A stretch of DNA of 64,000 nucleotides from Paracoccaceae bacterium (GTDB lineage: Bacteria; Pseudomonadota; Alphaproteobacteria; Rhodobacterales; Rhodobacteraceae): NCBI GenBank assembly GCA_009773375.1, contig WRPH01000015.1, positions 1 through 64,000 of the forward strand. Direction: 5' to 3'. This document shows positions 31,275 through 41,873 of the stretch, one piece after another. A program made the translations under genes and the position numbers. How positions within the stretch are numbered: position 1 is the first letter of the stretch; each line of letters opens with the position of its first letter. The notes under the pieces are model-generated. The model had not been told where the DNA came from and made no database searches. It saw only the letters and a program-made list of their open reading frames with translations.

Positions 31275-31320
31275 CAAAATTCTTGCAAGAATTTTGTCAA
31301 ATTCTTTGCGAAAGAATTTG
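31275..31320. repeat. Two adjacent perfect AT-rich hairpins
   Basis: CAAAATTCTTGCAAGAATTTTG (22-nt perfect palindrome) then CAAATTCTTT-gcg-AAAGAATTTG. Confidence 0.85.
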
Positions 31321-31371
31321 CGGGCCCCGGCACGGATGCGGCACTCTGGGTGAAATTCTGGAAAGCGCCCG

Positions 31372-32139
31372 ATGACCCTTGAACTTGTCACCATCCCCTG
31401 CCTGAAAGACAACTACGCCTATCTGCTGCATGACGCGGCCTCGGGCGAAACCGCGCTGATCGACGCGCCCGAAGCCGGGCCGATCCTGGCCGAACTGAAA
31501 GCCCGGCGCTGGCGGCTGGATCAGATCTTGCTGACGCATCACCATTGGGACCACATCGACGGCGTTGGCGAGATCGTCGAAGCCACCAGCGCCGAAATCC
31601 TTGGCGCTGCCGCCGACGCGCACCGCCTGCCGCCACTGACCCGCGCGCTGGTCGAGGCCGACACGGTGAAAATCGGCCGCGAGACCGGCTATGTGATTGA
31701 CGTTTCTGGCCATACCGTCGGCCACATCGCGTTTTATTTCCCCGTCTCGGGCGTCGCCTTCACCGCCGACAGCCTGATGGCGGGCGGCTGTGGGCGGTTG
31801 TTTGAAGGCACGCCGGCGCAGATGTGGGACAGCCTGTCGAAACTGCGGCAATTACCGCCGGAAACGCTGATCTGCTCAGGCCACGAATATACCGCCTCGA
31901 ACCTGCGGTTTGCGGCCACCATCGAGCCGGACAACGCAGCCCTCACCGCCCGCATCGCCCGCGTCAGCAAGGCCCGCGCCGAAAACCGCGCCACCGTGCC
32001 GTCGCGGCTGTCGGGCGAATTGGCGACCAACCCTTTCCTGCGCGCAGGCGAGCCCCATATAAAGGCAAGCTTGGGCATGGCTGACGCGACTGATGCCGAG
32101 GTTTTCGCCGAAATCCGCGCCCGAAAAGATAATTTCTGA
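31372..32139 (+). CDS. gloB: Hydroxyacylglutathione hydrolase
   Basis: [52 protein letters not shown]. Confidence 0.93.
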   Translation: MTLELVTIPCLKDNYAYLLHDAASGETALIDAPEAGPILAELKARRWRLDQILLTHHHWDHIDGVGEIVEATSAEILGAAADAHRLPPLTRALVEADTVKIGRETGYVIDVSGHTVGHIAFYFPVSGVAFTADSLMAGGCGRLFEGTPAQMWDSLSKLRQLPPETLICSGHEYTASNLRFAATIEPDNAALTARIARVSKARAENRATVPSRLSGELATNPFLRAGEPHIKASLGMADATDAEVFAEIRARKDNF

Positions 32140-32309
32140 CCGCAAGTTGTTCCCCGTCCATCACATTTTGTGAAGCTGTGGGGAAAATCGGAAATCTTGC
32201 AGAAATAGGGCTTGAAGATCGCGGAATAAAACCGATCCTTTACCTTATGAGGCCATGGTTGGAATGGGCCGCTTGCCCCCGCCGACCCGCAGGACAGGAG
32301 CACGACAAA

Positions 32310-34631
32310 GTGCCATCATTTTCTACGACCCTAGAACAGGCCATCCACGGCGCTCTGGCGCTTGCCAACGCCCGCCGCCATGAACTGGCGACGCTGGAAC
32401 ATCTGCTGCTGTCGCTGATCGACGAACCCGACGCCGCCCGCGTGATGAAGGCGTGCTCAGTCGATCTGACCGAATTGCGCAAGACGCTGATCGAATTCAT
32501 CGACGACGACCTTTCCACGCTGGTGACAGATGTGGAAGGCTCGGAAGCGGTGCCGACCGCAGCTTTCCAGCGCGTGATCCAGCGCGCCGCGATCCATGTG
32601 CAATCATCGGGGCGCACCGAAGTTACCGGCGCGAATGTGCTGGTGGCGATCTTCGCCGAACGCGAGTCCAACGCCGCCTATTTCCTGCAAGAACAGGATA
32701 TGACCCGCTATGATGCGGTGAATTTCATCGCGCATGGCGTGGCGAAAGACCCATCCTTCGGCGAACCGCGCCCGATCACCGGCGCGGAAGAACACCACCA
32801 CGAAACCCCGAAAGCCGAAGCCGGGGAGGCAAAGGAATCTGCGCTTTCCAAATATTGCGTCGATTTGAACGTGAAGGCGAGAAAGGGCGAAGTTGATCCG
32901 CTGATCGGCCGCGAGGCCGAGGTGGAACGCGCCATTCAGGTGCTCTGCCGCCGTCGCAAGAACAACCCGCTGCTGGTGGGCGATCCGGGCGTCGGCAAGA
33001 CCGCGATTGCGGAAGGCCTCGCGAAGAAGATCGTCGACAAGGAAACACCCGAGATTTTGGCCCACGCCACGATCTACAGCCTTGATATGGGCGCCCTTCT
33101 GGCTGGCACCCGCTATCGCGGCGACTTTGAGGAGCGCCTGAAAGCCGTGGTCAAAGAGATGGAGGATCATCCCGATGCGATCCTCTTTATTGATGAAATT
33201 CATACGGTTATCGGTGCCGGCGCGACCTCTGGCGGGGCGATGGATGCCTCTAACCTGCTGAAACCGGCCTTGCAGGGCGGCAAACTGCGCTGCATGGGCT
33301 CGACCACCTACAAGGAATTCCGCCAGCACTTCGAAAAAGACCGCGCCCTGTCGCGGCGGTTCCAGAAGATTGACGTGAACGAGCCTTCGGTGCCGGATGC
33401 CATCAAGATTCTGATGGGGCTGAAGCCGCATTTCGAAGAACACCACGACCTGCGCTACACCAATGACGCGATCAAGTCGGCGGTGGAACTGGCGGCGCGC
33501 TATATCCATGACCGCAAACTGCCGGATTCGGCGATTGACGTGATCGACGAGGCGGGGGCGGCGCAACATCTGCTGGCAGAGTCGAAGCGCCGCAAGAGCC
33601 TCGGCGTGAAGGAAATTGAGGCTGTTGTGGCCAAGATCGCCCGCATCCCGGCGAAATCGGTGTCAAAAGACGATGCAGAAACCCTGCGCGACCTTGAAAA
33701 AACCCTCAAGCGGGTGGTGTTCGGGCAGGACAAGGCCGTTGAAGCGCTGTGTTCGGCGATCAAACTGGCGCGGGCGGGCCTGCGCGAGCCGGAAAAACCG
33801 ATTGGCAACTACCTGTTCGCAGGGCCGACGGGTGTGGGCAAAACCGAGGTTGCCAAACAGTTGGCCTCGTCGCTGGGCGTCAAGCTGCTGCGGTTCGACA
33901 TGTCAGAATACATGGAAAAACACGCAGTTAGCCGCCTGATCGGTGCGCCGCCCGGCTATGTCGGCTTTGATCAGGGCGGTATGTTGACCGATGGCGTTGA
34001 CCAAGACCCGCATTGCGTGCTGCTGCTGGACGAAATGGAAAAGGCGCACCCGGATGTTTACAACATTCTGTTGCAGGTGATGGACCACGGCAAGCTGACC
34101 GACCACAACGGCCGGACGGTGGATTTCCGCAACGTGATCCTGATCATGACCTCGAACGCCGGGGCCACCGAGCAATCGAAAGAGGCGATCGGCTTTGGCC
34201 GCGCGCGCCGCACCGGCGAAGATACCGCCGCGATTGAACGCACCTTCACGCCGGAATTCCGCAACCGTCTGGATGCGGTGATCAGCTTCGCGCCTTTGGG
34301 CAAAGCGGTGATCATGGAGGTGGTGACCAAGTTCGTGCTGCAGCTGGAGGCGCAGCTGATGGACCGCAACGTCCATATCGATCTTACGCCGGAAGCCGCC
34401 GCCTGGCTGGGCGACAAGGGCTATGATGACAAGATGGGCGCGCGGCCTCTGGGCCGGGTGATTCAGGAATACATCAAGAAGCCTTTGGCCGAAGAGCTGT
34501 TGTTCGGCAAACTGACCAAGGGCGGCACCGTGCATGTCGGCGTCAAGGATGGCGCGCTTGAGCTGAGCTATGAAGAGCCGCAAAAACCCCGCCTGACCGG
34601 GCAGAAACCGCCTCTGCTGACGGCGGAATGA
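32310..34631 (+). CDS. clpA: ATP-dependent Clp protease ATP-binding subunit ClpA
   Basis: GTG start [41 protein letters not shown]; two AAA modules ([30 protein letters not shown]). Confidence 0.95.
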   Translation: MPSFSTTLEQAIHGALALANARRHELATLEHLLLSLIDEPDAARVMKACSVDLTELRKTLIEFIDDDLSTLVTDVEGSEAVPTAAFQRVIQRAAIHVQSSGRTEVTGANVLVAIFAERESNAAYFLQEQDMTRYDAVNFIAHGVAKDPSFGEPRPITGAEEHHHETPKAEAGEAKESALSKYCVDLNVKARKGEVDPLIGREAEVERAIQVLCRRRKNNPLLVGDPGVGKTAIAEGLAKKIVDKETPEILAHATIYSLDMGALLAGTRYRGDFEERLKAVVKEMEDHPDAILFIDEIHTVIGAGATSGGAMDASNLLKPALQGGKLRCMGSTTYKEFRQHFEKDRALSRRFQKIDVNEPSVPDAIKILMGLKPHFEEHHDLRYTNDAIKSAVELAARYIHDRKLPDSAIDVIDEAGAAQHLLAESKRRKSLGVKEIEAVVAKIARIPAKSVSKDDAETLRDLEKTLKRVVFGQDKAVEALCSAIKLARAGLREPEKPIGNYLFAGPTGVGKTEVAKQLASSLGVKLLRFDMSEYMEKHAVSRLIGAPPGYVGFDQGGMLTDGVDQDPHCVLLLDEMEKAHPDVYNILLQVMDHGKLTDHNGRTVDFRNVILIMTSNAGATEQSKEAIGFGRARRTGEDTAAIERTFTPEFRNRLDAVISFAPLGKAVIMEVVTKFVLQLEAQLMDRNVHIDLTPEAAAWLGDKGYDDKMGARPLGRVIQEYIKKPLAEELLFGKLTKGGTVHVGVKDGALELSYEEPQKPRLTGQKPPLLTAE

Positions 34632-35560
34632 TCCGGACAGCATTTCTTCTGGCCCTCGCCTCACCGGCGGGGGCCTTTGAATTGGCCTTCCCGGCAGACT
34701 GTAGCTTGGGTGAAAGCTGCTATATCCAACAATATGTAGATCACGATCCCGGCCCCGGCGCGCAAGATTTCAGCTGCGGCGGCTTGTCGTATCAGGGGCA
34801 TGACGGCACCGACATTGCCCTTCCCTCGGTTGCGGCGATGGCCGCGGGGGTGAATGTGCTGGCCGCGGCGGCAGGCAGCGTCAAAGGGGCGCGGGATGGC
34901 ATTGCAGATTTTGCGCCGAAGGTTCCTGGCAAGGAATGTGGCAACGGCGTTCTGGTTGATCATGGTGATGGCTGGGAAACCCAATATTGCCATATGAAAC
35001 AAGGCTCTGTGGCTGTGCAGGTTGGTCAGACCGTCACGGCGGGCGCTGTCTTGGGGCAAATCGGCCAGTCCGGGATGGCAGAGTTTCCGCATTTGCATCT
35101 GGCGGTGCGGCAGAATGGCCAAAATCTGGACCCGTTCGCGCCCGACACGTTGACCCTGTGCGGGGCAAGCGGCGATGACCTTTGGCAGGCGCCGATTGCC
35201 TACCAACCCGGCGGGTTGCTTGCGGTGGGTCTGGCCGACGCGGTGCCGGATTATGCGGCGATCAAGGCCGGTCTCGCCAGCCCCGACCTGCCCGCCACCG
35301 CGCCCGCTTTGGTGGTGTGGACTTACCTGTTCGGCGCACGTCCCGGCGATGCGATCCTGTTCGAAATCACGGGCCCCGATGACCGGATAATGACGGAGCG
35401 GGTGGTGCTGGAAAAGGCGCAGGCTTTGGCGTTTCGGGCGGTGGGCAAGCGCTTGAAGGCCGCCGCATGGCCGGTTGGGCGCTATCAGGGCGAGGCGGTC
35501 TTCCAGCGTAACGGGGTGGAGCTGGGCCGCAGAAGCCTTGCGATCAGCCTCGCACCATAG
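34628..35560 (+). CDS. M23 family metallopeptidase, secreted
   Basis: Signal peptide; YQGHDGTDIALPS, VLVDHGDGWETQYCHMKQGSVAVQVGQTVTAGAVLGQIGQSGMAEFPHLHLAVR. Confidence 0.88.
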   Translation: MIRTAFLLALASPAGAFELAFPADCSLGESCYIQQYVDHDPGPGAQDFSCGGLSYQGHDGTDIALPSVAAMAAGVNVLAAAAGSVKGARDGIADFAPKVPGKECGNGVLVDHGDGWETQYCHMKQGSVAVQVGQTVTAGAVLGQIGQSGMAEFPHLHLAVRQNGQNLDPFAPDTLTLCGASGDDLWQAPIAYQPGGLLAVGLADAVPDYAAIKAGLASPDLPATAPALVVWTYLFGARPGDAILFEITGPDDRIMTERVVLEKAQALAFRAVGKRLKAAAWPVGRYQGEAVFQRNGVELGRRSLAISLAP

Positions 35561-35632
35561 TTAAGCAACGGTGAATCAGGTCGCGTAAGCCATTGATCTT
35601 GCGTCAAAGCAGCGGGTGTCCATATGTGGACA

Positions 35633-37246
35633 CTACCTTTCTGTCAGCTTCAACTCGATCCGCCGGTTCTGCGCGCGTGCCTGCGGGCTGTCGCCAGCGG
35701 CGACGGGCTGATATTCGCCGAACCCGGTGGCGGCCAGCCGCTGCGGCGGAAACCCAAGCTGGTCCTGCATGTAGCGCACCACCGACAGCGCGCGGGCCTG
35801 CGACAGTTCCCAGTTGTCGGCAAACGCGCCCGTCCCCGACAGCGGCACGTTATCGGTGTGGCCATCGACCCGGATGATCCAGTCAATGCCCGAGGGGATT
35901 TTTCCGGCGACTTCGTCGAGAATTGTCACAACTTGCGCAATCTGCGCCACCCCTTCCGGGGCCAGATCAGCCGAGCCGGGGTTGAAAAGCACCTCGGAGG
36001 AAAACACGAAGCGGTCACCAACCACCCGCACGCCGTCGCGCCCGGCCAGAAGCTGCGAAAGCTGGCCGAAGAATTCGCTGCGGAATTTCTCCAGATCGGC
36101 CTTTTCCAACTCCAACCGCTGCCGTTCGGCGGCCTCCAACTCGGCGCGCTTCTTCTGTTCGGCCGCGACCTGCGCGAGGGCCGAATTCAGCTGGCTACCC
36201 AGCGCCTCGATCTGCACATTCGCGGCGCTGTCCTTGGCGGCAGACGCATCCAGCAGCCCCTGTAATTCCTGAAGCTGCAGGCGCAGGGCCGCGATTTGTT
36301 GGTTCAACACCTCCATCTTGCGGGCGGCCGCGACGGTCTTTTGCTGTTCGGCAGTCAGCGCCTGCTCGGCTGCGGCAAGAAGCGCGGTCTTTTCATCACC
36401 AGTTGTGGCCTTTTTCGCGGCATCGGTCTTGGCGGCGGCCAGCAGCGTGAGAGTTTCCTCTGCCTTTTTACGTTGTTCCTCCAACGCCAAAGTCATCGCC
36501 ACCAGTTCATCATCCGAGGTTTTCAGCCTGGCCCGAACCGCCTCCAAAGCCGCAGCATCAACCAGACGCCCGGCCTCAGCTTCGGAAATTTTCACCTGTG
36601 CGGCCTGCAGTTCAACCGTGGTCGCGTCGGATCTGGCGCGCAAATCGGCGAGCAGAGCCTGCAGAGCGTCGCGGCGCGCGGCGGCCAGTCGAGCTTCTTC
36701 GGTGCTCTGGTCGATTTCGGTCCGTGCCTGCGCCAGCGCCAGTTGCAGTGCGTCTTTTTCCGAGATCAGCGTGGCGCTGGCCGCCTCCAGATCGGTGAGT
36801 TTCGCAGTCAGCGCCACGTTCTTGCCCCGCGCGTCGTCCCTTTGCGACAACAACGTCGCCACCTGCGCTTCGAAACTGGCGATGCGGGTCTGCGCCGCAG
36901 AAAGTTCGCCCTGTTTGTCGGTCAACTGCCCGGTCAAGGTAGCGATCAGCGCCGATTGCTCGTCCCCCTTGGCACGCGCGGCGGACAGATCAGAGGTCAG
37001 CGCGCCAACCTGACCTTGCAAGTCATTGACCTTCTTGCGTTCCAGCCCCAGCGCATCCGCAAGCCCTGCAACTTGCGCGGTCAACTCGTCCAACTCGGTT
37101 GATTGGGTCGTGATGGTGTCGCGCAACACCGATTGCATCACGGTGAAAATGGTCAGGACGAACATCAGCACCATAAGCAGGGTGGTCACGGCGTCAACGA
37201 AGCCCGGCCACATCATCGAGTTGTCGCGCGGCCGACGCGAGCGCAT
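35633..37246 (-). CDS. MotB/OmpA-domain protein with long coiled coil
   Basis: N-terminal MMWPGFVDAVTTLLMVLMFVLTIFTVM; long coiled coil; C-terminal OmpA domain (IIRVDGHTDNVPLSGTGAFADNWELSQARALSVVRYMQ). Confidence 0.85.
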   Translation of the reverse strand: MRSRRPRDNSMMWPGFVDAVTTLLMVLMFVLTIFTVMQSVLRDTITTQSTELDELTAQVAGLADALGLERKKVNDLQGQVGALTSDLSAARAKGDEQSALIATLTGQLTDKQGELSAAQTRIASFEAQVATLLSQRDDARGKNVALTAKLTDLEAASATLISEKDALQLALAQARTEIDQSTEEARLAAARRDALQALLADLRARSDATTVELQAAQVKISEAEAGRLVDAAALEAVRARLKTSDDELVAMTLALEEQRKKAEETLTLLAAAKTDAAKKATTGDEKTALLAAAEQALTAEQQKTVAAARKMEVLNQQIAALRLQLQELQGLLDASAAKDSAANVQIEALGSQLNSALAQVAAEQKKRAELEAAERQRLELEKADLEKFRSEFFGQLSQLLAGRDGVRVVGDRFVFSSEVLFNPGSADLAPEGVAQIAQVVTILDEVAGKIPSGIDWIIRVDGHTDNVPLSGTGAFADNWELSQARALSVVRYMQDQLGFPPQRLAATGFGEYQPVAAGDSPQARAQNRRIELKLTER

Positions 37247-37247
37247 G

Positions 37248-38417
37248 CTAGCCGCGCCCCGCAGCACCGCGCGCCAATTGGCGGACCGACGCAGTCAGAG
37301 CGGAGATGTCGCCGCGCAGATCGGCAAGGCTTTCTTGACGGCCTGCGGACATTTCTTCAAGTATTCTAAGCAGTTGCACGTCGATCGACCGCAGCCGCAT
37401 CCGACTTTCGGCATCGGAATGCGCGCCGCCCTCGGCGCCGGTCAAGGCGGCAATCAGCCGTTCCTGACCTTCGGCAATGCGAGTCAGCGCGGCAGTCTGG
37501 CCGGTTTCGGCCCCCGTCCGCTGCGCCAGTTGTGAAACTGCGGCGGTCAGTTCGGTCAAGCCCTGATCCATCCCCGCGCGATTGGCTTCGACCTGCGCAA
37601 ACAGGCTTTGCATCACCTCAACCTGCTCGGACAGATGATCAAGCACCGCTGACGTCACGGCGGCTTCGCCGCTTTCGCTGTCACCGGATGAAAAACCGAC
37701 GCGGGTGATCGACGAAAGCCATTCCTCCAACTCGCGGGCAAAGCGATTCTGGCCGTGGCTTGCAAAGAGTTCAAGCAGGCCCACCACAAGTGACCCAGCA
37801 AGGCCCAAAAGCGACGACGAGAACGCCGTACCCATGCCGCCCAACTGGCTTTCCAGGCCCTTCATCAGTTTGGCAAACACCTCCATCCCGGTTTCACCCG
37901 CTTGCGGGGCAAGGGACCGGATGGTTTCGACGACCGCAGGAACAGTGGTAGCCAGACCGTAGAAAGTTCCTAAAAGGCCAAGGAAAACCAGTAGGTTGGT
38001 CAGATATCTGGTAATGTCGCGGGCTTCATCAATCCGGGTCTCGACCGATTCAAGAATCGAGCGCGCGGAGGAAGACGATAGCTGCATTCGTGCGCCCCGG
38101 CTGCGCAGCAACTGCGCCAAGGGCGCCAGCAGACGCGGCGCGGCGGCCTGTTCAAAACCGACATCATGGCGCACGAAGCGTTCGATCCACGACACCGATT
38201 GCGCCAGAATGAACACCTGCCAGAAGCAGGTCAGCACGCCCAGGCAGAACACGAACGCGATAAAACTGTTCAGCAGCGGGTTGGTGGCGATGATACCCAG
38301 CACAGTGGTGTGGATGATCCACGCCCCGGCTGCGACCAGACTGATCGCCAGCAGCATGGTCACGATCTGGCGGATGGGCTGGCTAAACGTAGTTACTTCG
38401 GCCTTGGGTCGTTCCAT
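37248..38417 (-). CDS. MotA/TolQ/ExbB proton channel family protein
   Basis: TM segments, LLVFLGLLGTFYGLATTVPAVVETI, GGMGTAFSSSLLGLAGSLVVGLLELFASHGQNRF. Confidence 0.85.
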   Translation of the reverse strand: MERPKAEVTTFSQPIRQIVTMLLAISLVAAGAWIIHTTVLGIIATNPLLNSFIAFVFCLGVLTCFWQVFILAQSVSWIERFVRHDVGFEQAAAPRLLAPLAQLLRSRGARMQLSSSSARSILESVETRIDEARDITRYLTNLLVFLGLLGTFYGLATTVPAVVETIRSLAPQAGETGMEVFAKLMKGLESQLGGMGTAFSSSLLGLAGSLVVGLLELFASHGQNRFARELEEWLSSITRVGFSSGDSESGEAAVTSAVLDHLSEQVEVMQSLFAQVEANRAGMDQGLTELTAAVSQLAQRTGAETGQTAALTRIAEGQERLIAALTGAEGGAHSDAESRMRLRSIDVQLLRILEEMSAGRQESLADLRGDISALTASVRQLARGAAGRG

Positions 38418-38490
38418 GTAGGGGTCTGCCCGGCTGTTCTGCTCTGGCAAAGCATAGCAGGCGGCGGGCGGCTGCCAAGAGAAACCGACG

Positions 38491-39021
38491 TCACATGCTG
38501 CGAACTTCTGCGGCGAGCCAGGTCAGATCGACGTCGGCAATGCCCAGTTCGGCCAGATGATCGGCGGTGGCAAACAGATAGTCGCGGTTCGGGCCGCGCC
38601 CGCCGACCGCGCCCGCGATGATCCGGGCTTGTTCCGCCAAGGGCAGACCGCCGCAATACTGGTCGTGCTCGGGGTCGATCACATAGGCGAGCGCGGTCAG
38701 ATCGCGGCCATCGGCAAGCCGCAGCGGCACTTCGCGTTCCAGATAGGCGGAAGAAATCAGCTCGCGTTCGCGCAGTTGCGCCAGGGTTTCGGCCTCGGCG
38801 CCGGGCTGGACGCGGAAGGCAACGCCGTCACAACAGGCACCCGGCGCGTGGTCCAGCGCCAGCACCAGACCGGGGGCACTAACGCTGCCGCGATGGTGGA
38901 TCGATCGCATGCAAAAGCTGCGGTGCCAATCGGCCAGCCGGGCGATCTGACGCTCGGCCACCGGGAACTCGGGGTTCCAGATCAGTGACCCATATCCGAA
39001 AACCCACATCGCATCTGGCAT
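38491..39021 (-). CDS. Gamma-glutamylcyclotransferase, ChaC-like
   Basis: MWVFGYGSLIWNPEF; WHRSFCMRSIHHRGSVSAPGLVLALDHAPGACCDGVAFRV. Confidence 0.9.
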   Translation of the reverse strand: MPDAMWVFGYGSLIWNPEFPVAERQIARLADWHRSFCMRSIHHRGSVSAPGLVLALDHAPGACCDGVAFRVQPGAEAETLAQLRERELISSAYLEREVPLRLADGRDLTALAYVIDPEHDQYCGGLPLAEQARIIAGAVGGRGPNRDYLFATADHLAELGIADVDLTWLAAEVRSM

Positions 39022-39082
39022 TGTCTGGCCCTCCCGTCGGGCTGGGTGTAAGCAGGGTTTCGGGCAATGAAAAGAGGCTTGG

Positions 39083-40066
39083 ATGCGCGCACTTTTGGCA
39101 ATTGCACTGGCGGCGACAGCGCTTTGGGGCGGGTATTGGTATGTTGGCGCGCGGGCGATCGAGGTCGCGGTGGTGCAGTGGTTTGCCGAACAGCCTCCGG
39201 GCGTCGCCAGCAATGCCGGGGTGTCGGTGCAGGGTATTCCGAATCGATTTGATCTGACGGTGACGGAACCGATTCTGACCGACCCGGTCAGCGGCATCGC
39301 ATGGAAAGCGCCGTTCGCGCAAGTTTACGCGATGACGTGGAAGCCGTGGCACGTCATCGCCGCCCTGCCCTCGGGGCAAGAAATTACGTTGGCCGATCAG
39401 GTGGTTCGCGTGGCATCTGCGAAGATCATCGCCAGCGTTTTGCTGCATCCGGGGAAAGAGCTGACCCTGAATGAGACGGTGGCAGAGGCGCATGGGGTGG
39501 TGCTGACCTCAACCGCTGGCTGGGAAATTGGTGTCGAGAAGGCGCTGGCCTCGACGCGCGAGGACGTGACGCGTGGCAATACACATCGGTTGGGGCTGGC
39601 GCTGACGGGGATCGCGCCGGATGCAGGCTTGATGGCGGCGCTGGCGGACACGGATTTGCCGACGCGCGTCGAAGAGATTTTCATCGATGCCCATGCCGGT
39701 TTCAGTGCGCCGCTGGATCGGTTTATGGCCCAGAGCCAGCCTCGTTTGCTGCTTTTGGAGCTCAACGAGGCGCGAGTCGGCTGGGGGGCGCTGAGGTTTT
39801 CGGCGAAAGGTACACTGACGGCGGGCCCGGACGGGCTGGCGCAGGGCGAGATTGCACTGCGGGTGGACGGCTGGCGGCGGCTGCCAAAACTGCTGGTCGC
39901 GCTGGGTCTGGTCAAGCCCGATATCGCGCCAACACTGGAACGCGCGCTGGAGGTTGTGGCGGCGCAGGGCGGTGATCTGGATGTGGTGCAGATGGTGCTG
40001 AAATGTGCCGATGGCCAGATGAGCCTTGGCCCGCTGCCGCTTGGTCCTGCGCCGCAGATGTTCTAG
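39083..40066 (+). CDS. DUF2125-like protein
   Basis: N-terminal TM followed by WYVGARAIEVAVVQWFAEQ...GVSVQGIPNRFDLTVTEPILTDP; typical alphaproteobacterial DUF2125 character. Confidence 0.7.
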   Translation: MRALLAIALAATALWGGYWYVGARAIEVAVVQWFAEQPPGVASNAGVSVQGIPNRFDLTVTEPILTDPVSGIAWKAPFAQVYAMTWKPWHVIAALPSGQEITLADQVVRVASAKIIASVLLHPGKELTLNETVAEAHGVVLTSTAGWEIGVEKALASTREDVTRGNTHRLGLALTGIAPDAGLMAALADTDLPTRVEEIFIDAHAGFSAPLDRFMAQSQPRLLLLELNEARVGWGALRFSAKGTLTAGPDGLAQGEIALRVDGWRRLPKLLVALGLVKPDIAPTLERALEVVAAQGGDLDVVQMVLKCADGQMSLGPLPLGPAPQMF

Positions 40067-40929
40067 CGGCAGTAAGGCCCGTTGCCGTAATTGGCGATAT
40101 CAAAATGCAGATGGTCTTCGTGATAACCATCTGATCCGGGGCCGAGCGTGGTGCCGAAGATGCCGCAAGCGGCCTTCTGCGCCTTGCGAATGGTCGTGTT
40201 GTAATCGCGCGCAATCGTCCATTCTTTGCCGTCCGAGAACACAAAGCCTGCAATATCAACCGCCCTGCCCCGGCCATGTTCGGAAACTTTCGCGCCCTTC
40301 TGGTTGTTGCGGGTGCGGCACATATAGCTGCCGAAAATGTGCAGTTGCACCACCTCGCGCTTGCCGAAGGCCGGGCGCATGCCGTTTTCGATCCAGTTTT
40401 TCAGCGCAATCGCTGTGTCACAATCAAAGGTCGCGGCCTGGCTGAACGGGAGGCCCGCAATCGAAGTCACCTTTACAGGCGCGGCCACGCCGCAGCCTTT
40501 GGTTTTCGAGCCGATCGGTTTCAGCTGTTCGCCAAGGATATCCGGGTCGCCGCAGACCGATCCCTTGCGGGGCTTCTTGTTTTTCTTGCCTTTTTTCGTG
40601 GTAGGCGCAGGTTCGGCAGCCACGGCCACAACTTCTTCGGCGCGGGCGGCAAGACCTGCGGGACGCGGCCGCGGGCGCAGCATGGCGGTTTCGGGCTCGG
40701 CAGTTTCGACCTTGGGCAGAGGCACGGAAAGACCGACGGGGCGCGGGCGCGGACGTTGCACCACCACCACAGCCGCGGGCGCGGCTTCGGAGGGCGCAGC
40801 CTCGGTCACAACAGACTCGCCTTGAGTGGCCGGGCGGGTCAAGGGGAGAGGGGACTGCTCGGGGGCTTCCGCCCAGACCGACCCCGCCAGTGCGGCGAAA
40901 ATCAGCGCGAGAGGGGCCAGCCTGCGCAT
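40063..40929 (-). CDS. Extensin-like family protein
   Basis: Signal peptide, PR-rich linker, CDTAIALKNWIENGMRPAF..AVDIAGFVFSDGKEWTIARDY..DGYHEDHLHFDI. Confidence 0.85.
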   Translation of the reverse strand: MRRLAPLALIFAALAGSVWAEAPEQSPLPLTRPATQGESVVTEAAPSEAAPAAVVVVQRPRPRPVGLSVPLPKVETAEPETAMLRPRPRPAGLAARAEEVVAVAAEPAPTTKKGKKNKKPRKGSVCGDPDILGEQLKPIGSKTKGCGVAAPVKVTSIAGLPFSQAATFDCDTAIALKNWIENGMRPAFGKREVVQLHIFGSYMCRTRNNQKGAKVSEHGRGRAVDIAGFVFSDGKEWTIARDYNTTIRKAQKAACGIFGTTLGPGSDGYHEDHLHFDIANYGNGPYCR

Positions 40930-40934
40930 CCGGT

Positions 40935-41873
40935 CTAGGCCTGTCCGGCGGGTTTCACCGGGGCGGGTGCGCGGCCAAAGTCGGGCGCAGATGTGTCTTG
41001 CCCGGCCTCGATGATGCCGCGGCGAATGGCGCGGGTGCGGGTGAAATAGTCAAACAGATGGTCGCCGTCGCCCATGCGGATGGCGCGTTGCAGCACGAAC
41101 AATTCCTCGGCGAAACGACCCAGAATATCCAGCACGGCGTCTTTGTTGGTCAGGAACACATCGCGCCACATCGTTGGGTCCGACGCGGCAATGCGGGTGA
41201 AATCGCGAAAGCCCGAGGCGGAATATTCGATGACTTCGCTGTTGGAAACCTGCGCCAGATGGTCGGCAACGCCCACCATGGTATAGGCGATCAGGTGCGG
41301 CGTGTGGCTGACCACGGCCAGAACCTGATCATGGTGGGCCGGGTCCATCTGGTTGACCTTGGCCCCCATCGCCTTGAGCAGGCTTTCCAGCCGCGCCAGC
41401 GCTACCGGATCGGTATCGGCTGCCGGGGTCAGCAGCCACCAACGGTTGACAAACAGGGTGGCAAAGCCAGACCGCGGGCCGGAATATTCGGTGCCCGCCA
41501 TCGGATGGCCGGGGATAAACACAGCGTTTTCAGGGATATGCGGGGCCACGGCCTCAACCACGGCCTGTTTGACCGACCCCACGTCGGTCACGGTGCAACC
41601 CGGAGCCAGATGTGGGCCGATCTCGGCGGCAATCGCGGCCATAGCGCCAACCGGGACGGCCAGAACCACGAGATCAGCGCCCTGCACGGCCTCGGCTGCA
41701 CTGGCAAACACCTGATCACAAATGCCGATTTCCAGCGCAGTAGCGCGGGTTTCGGCCGATTTGGCATGGCCGACGATTTCACCCGCCAAGCCGTTGGCAC
41801 GCATCGCATGCGCCATCGACGAGGCGATCAGCCCCAGCCCGATCAGCGCCACGCGACGGTAGATCTGCGTCAT
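40935..41873 (-). CDS. Prephenate/arogenate dehydrogenase family protein
   Basis: [47 protein letters not shown]; 4-bp overlap with hisC. Confidence 0.9.
   Translation of the reverse strand: MTQIYRRVALIGLGLIASSMAHAMRANGLAGEIVGHAKSAETRATALEIGICDQVFASAAEAVQGADLVVLAVPVGAMAAIAAEIGPHLAPGCTVTDVGSVKQAVVEAVAPHIPENAVFIPGHPMAGTEYSGPRSGFATLFVNRWWLLTPAADTDPVALARLESLLKAMGAKVNQMDPAHHDQVLAVVSHTPHLIAYTMVGVADHLAQVSNSEVIEYSASGFRDFTRIAASDPTMWRDVFLTNKDAVLDILGRFAEELFVLQRAIRMGDGDHLFDYFTRTRAIRRGIIEAGQDTSAPDFGRAPAPVKPAGQA

Noticed and set aside
35633-38417. Calling the MotA/MotB-like pair a Zorya defence system
   Set aside because: No ZorC/D or ZorE-type helicase/nuclease gene nearby and neighbours are housekeeping genes; only the general architecture is similar.
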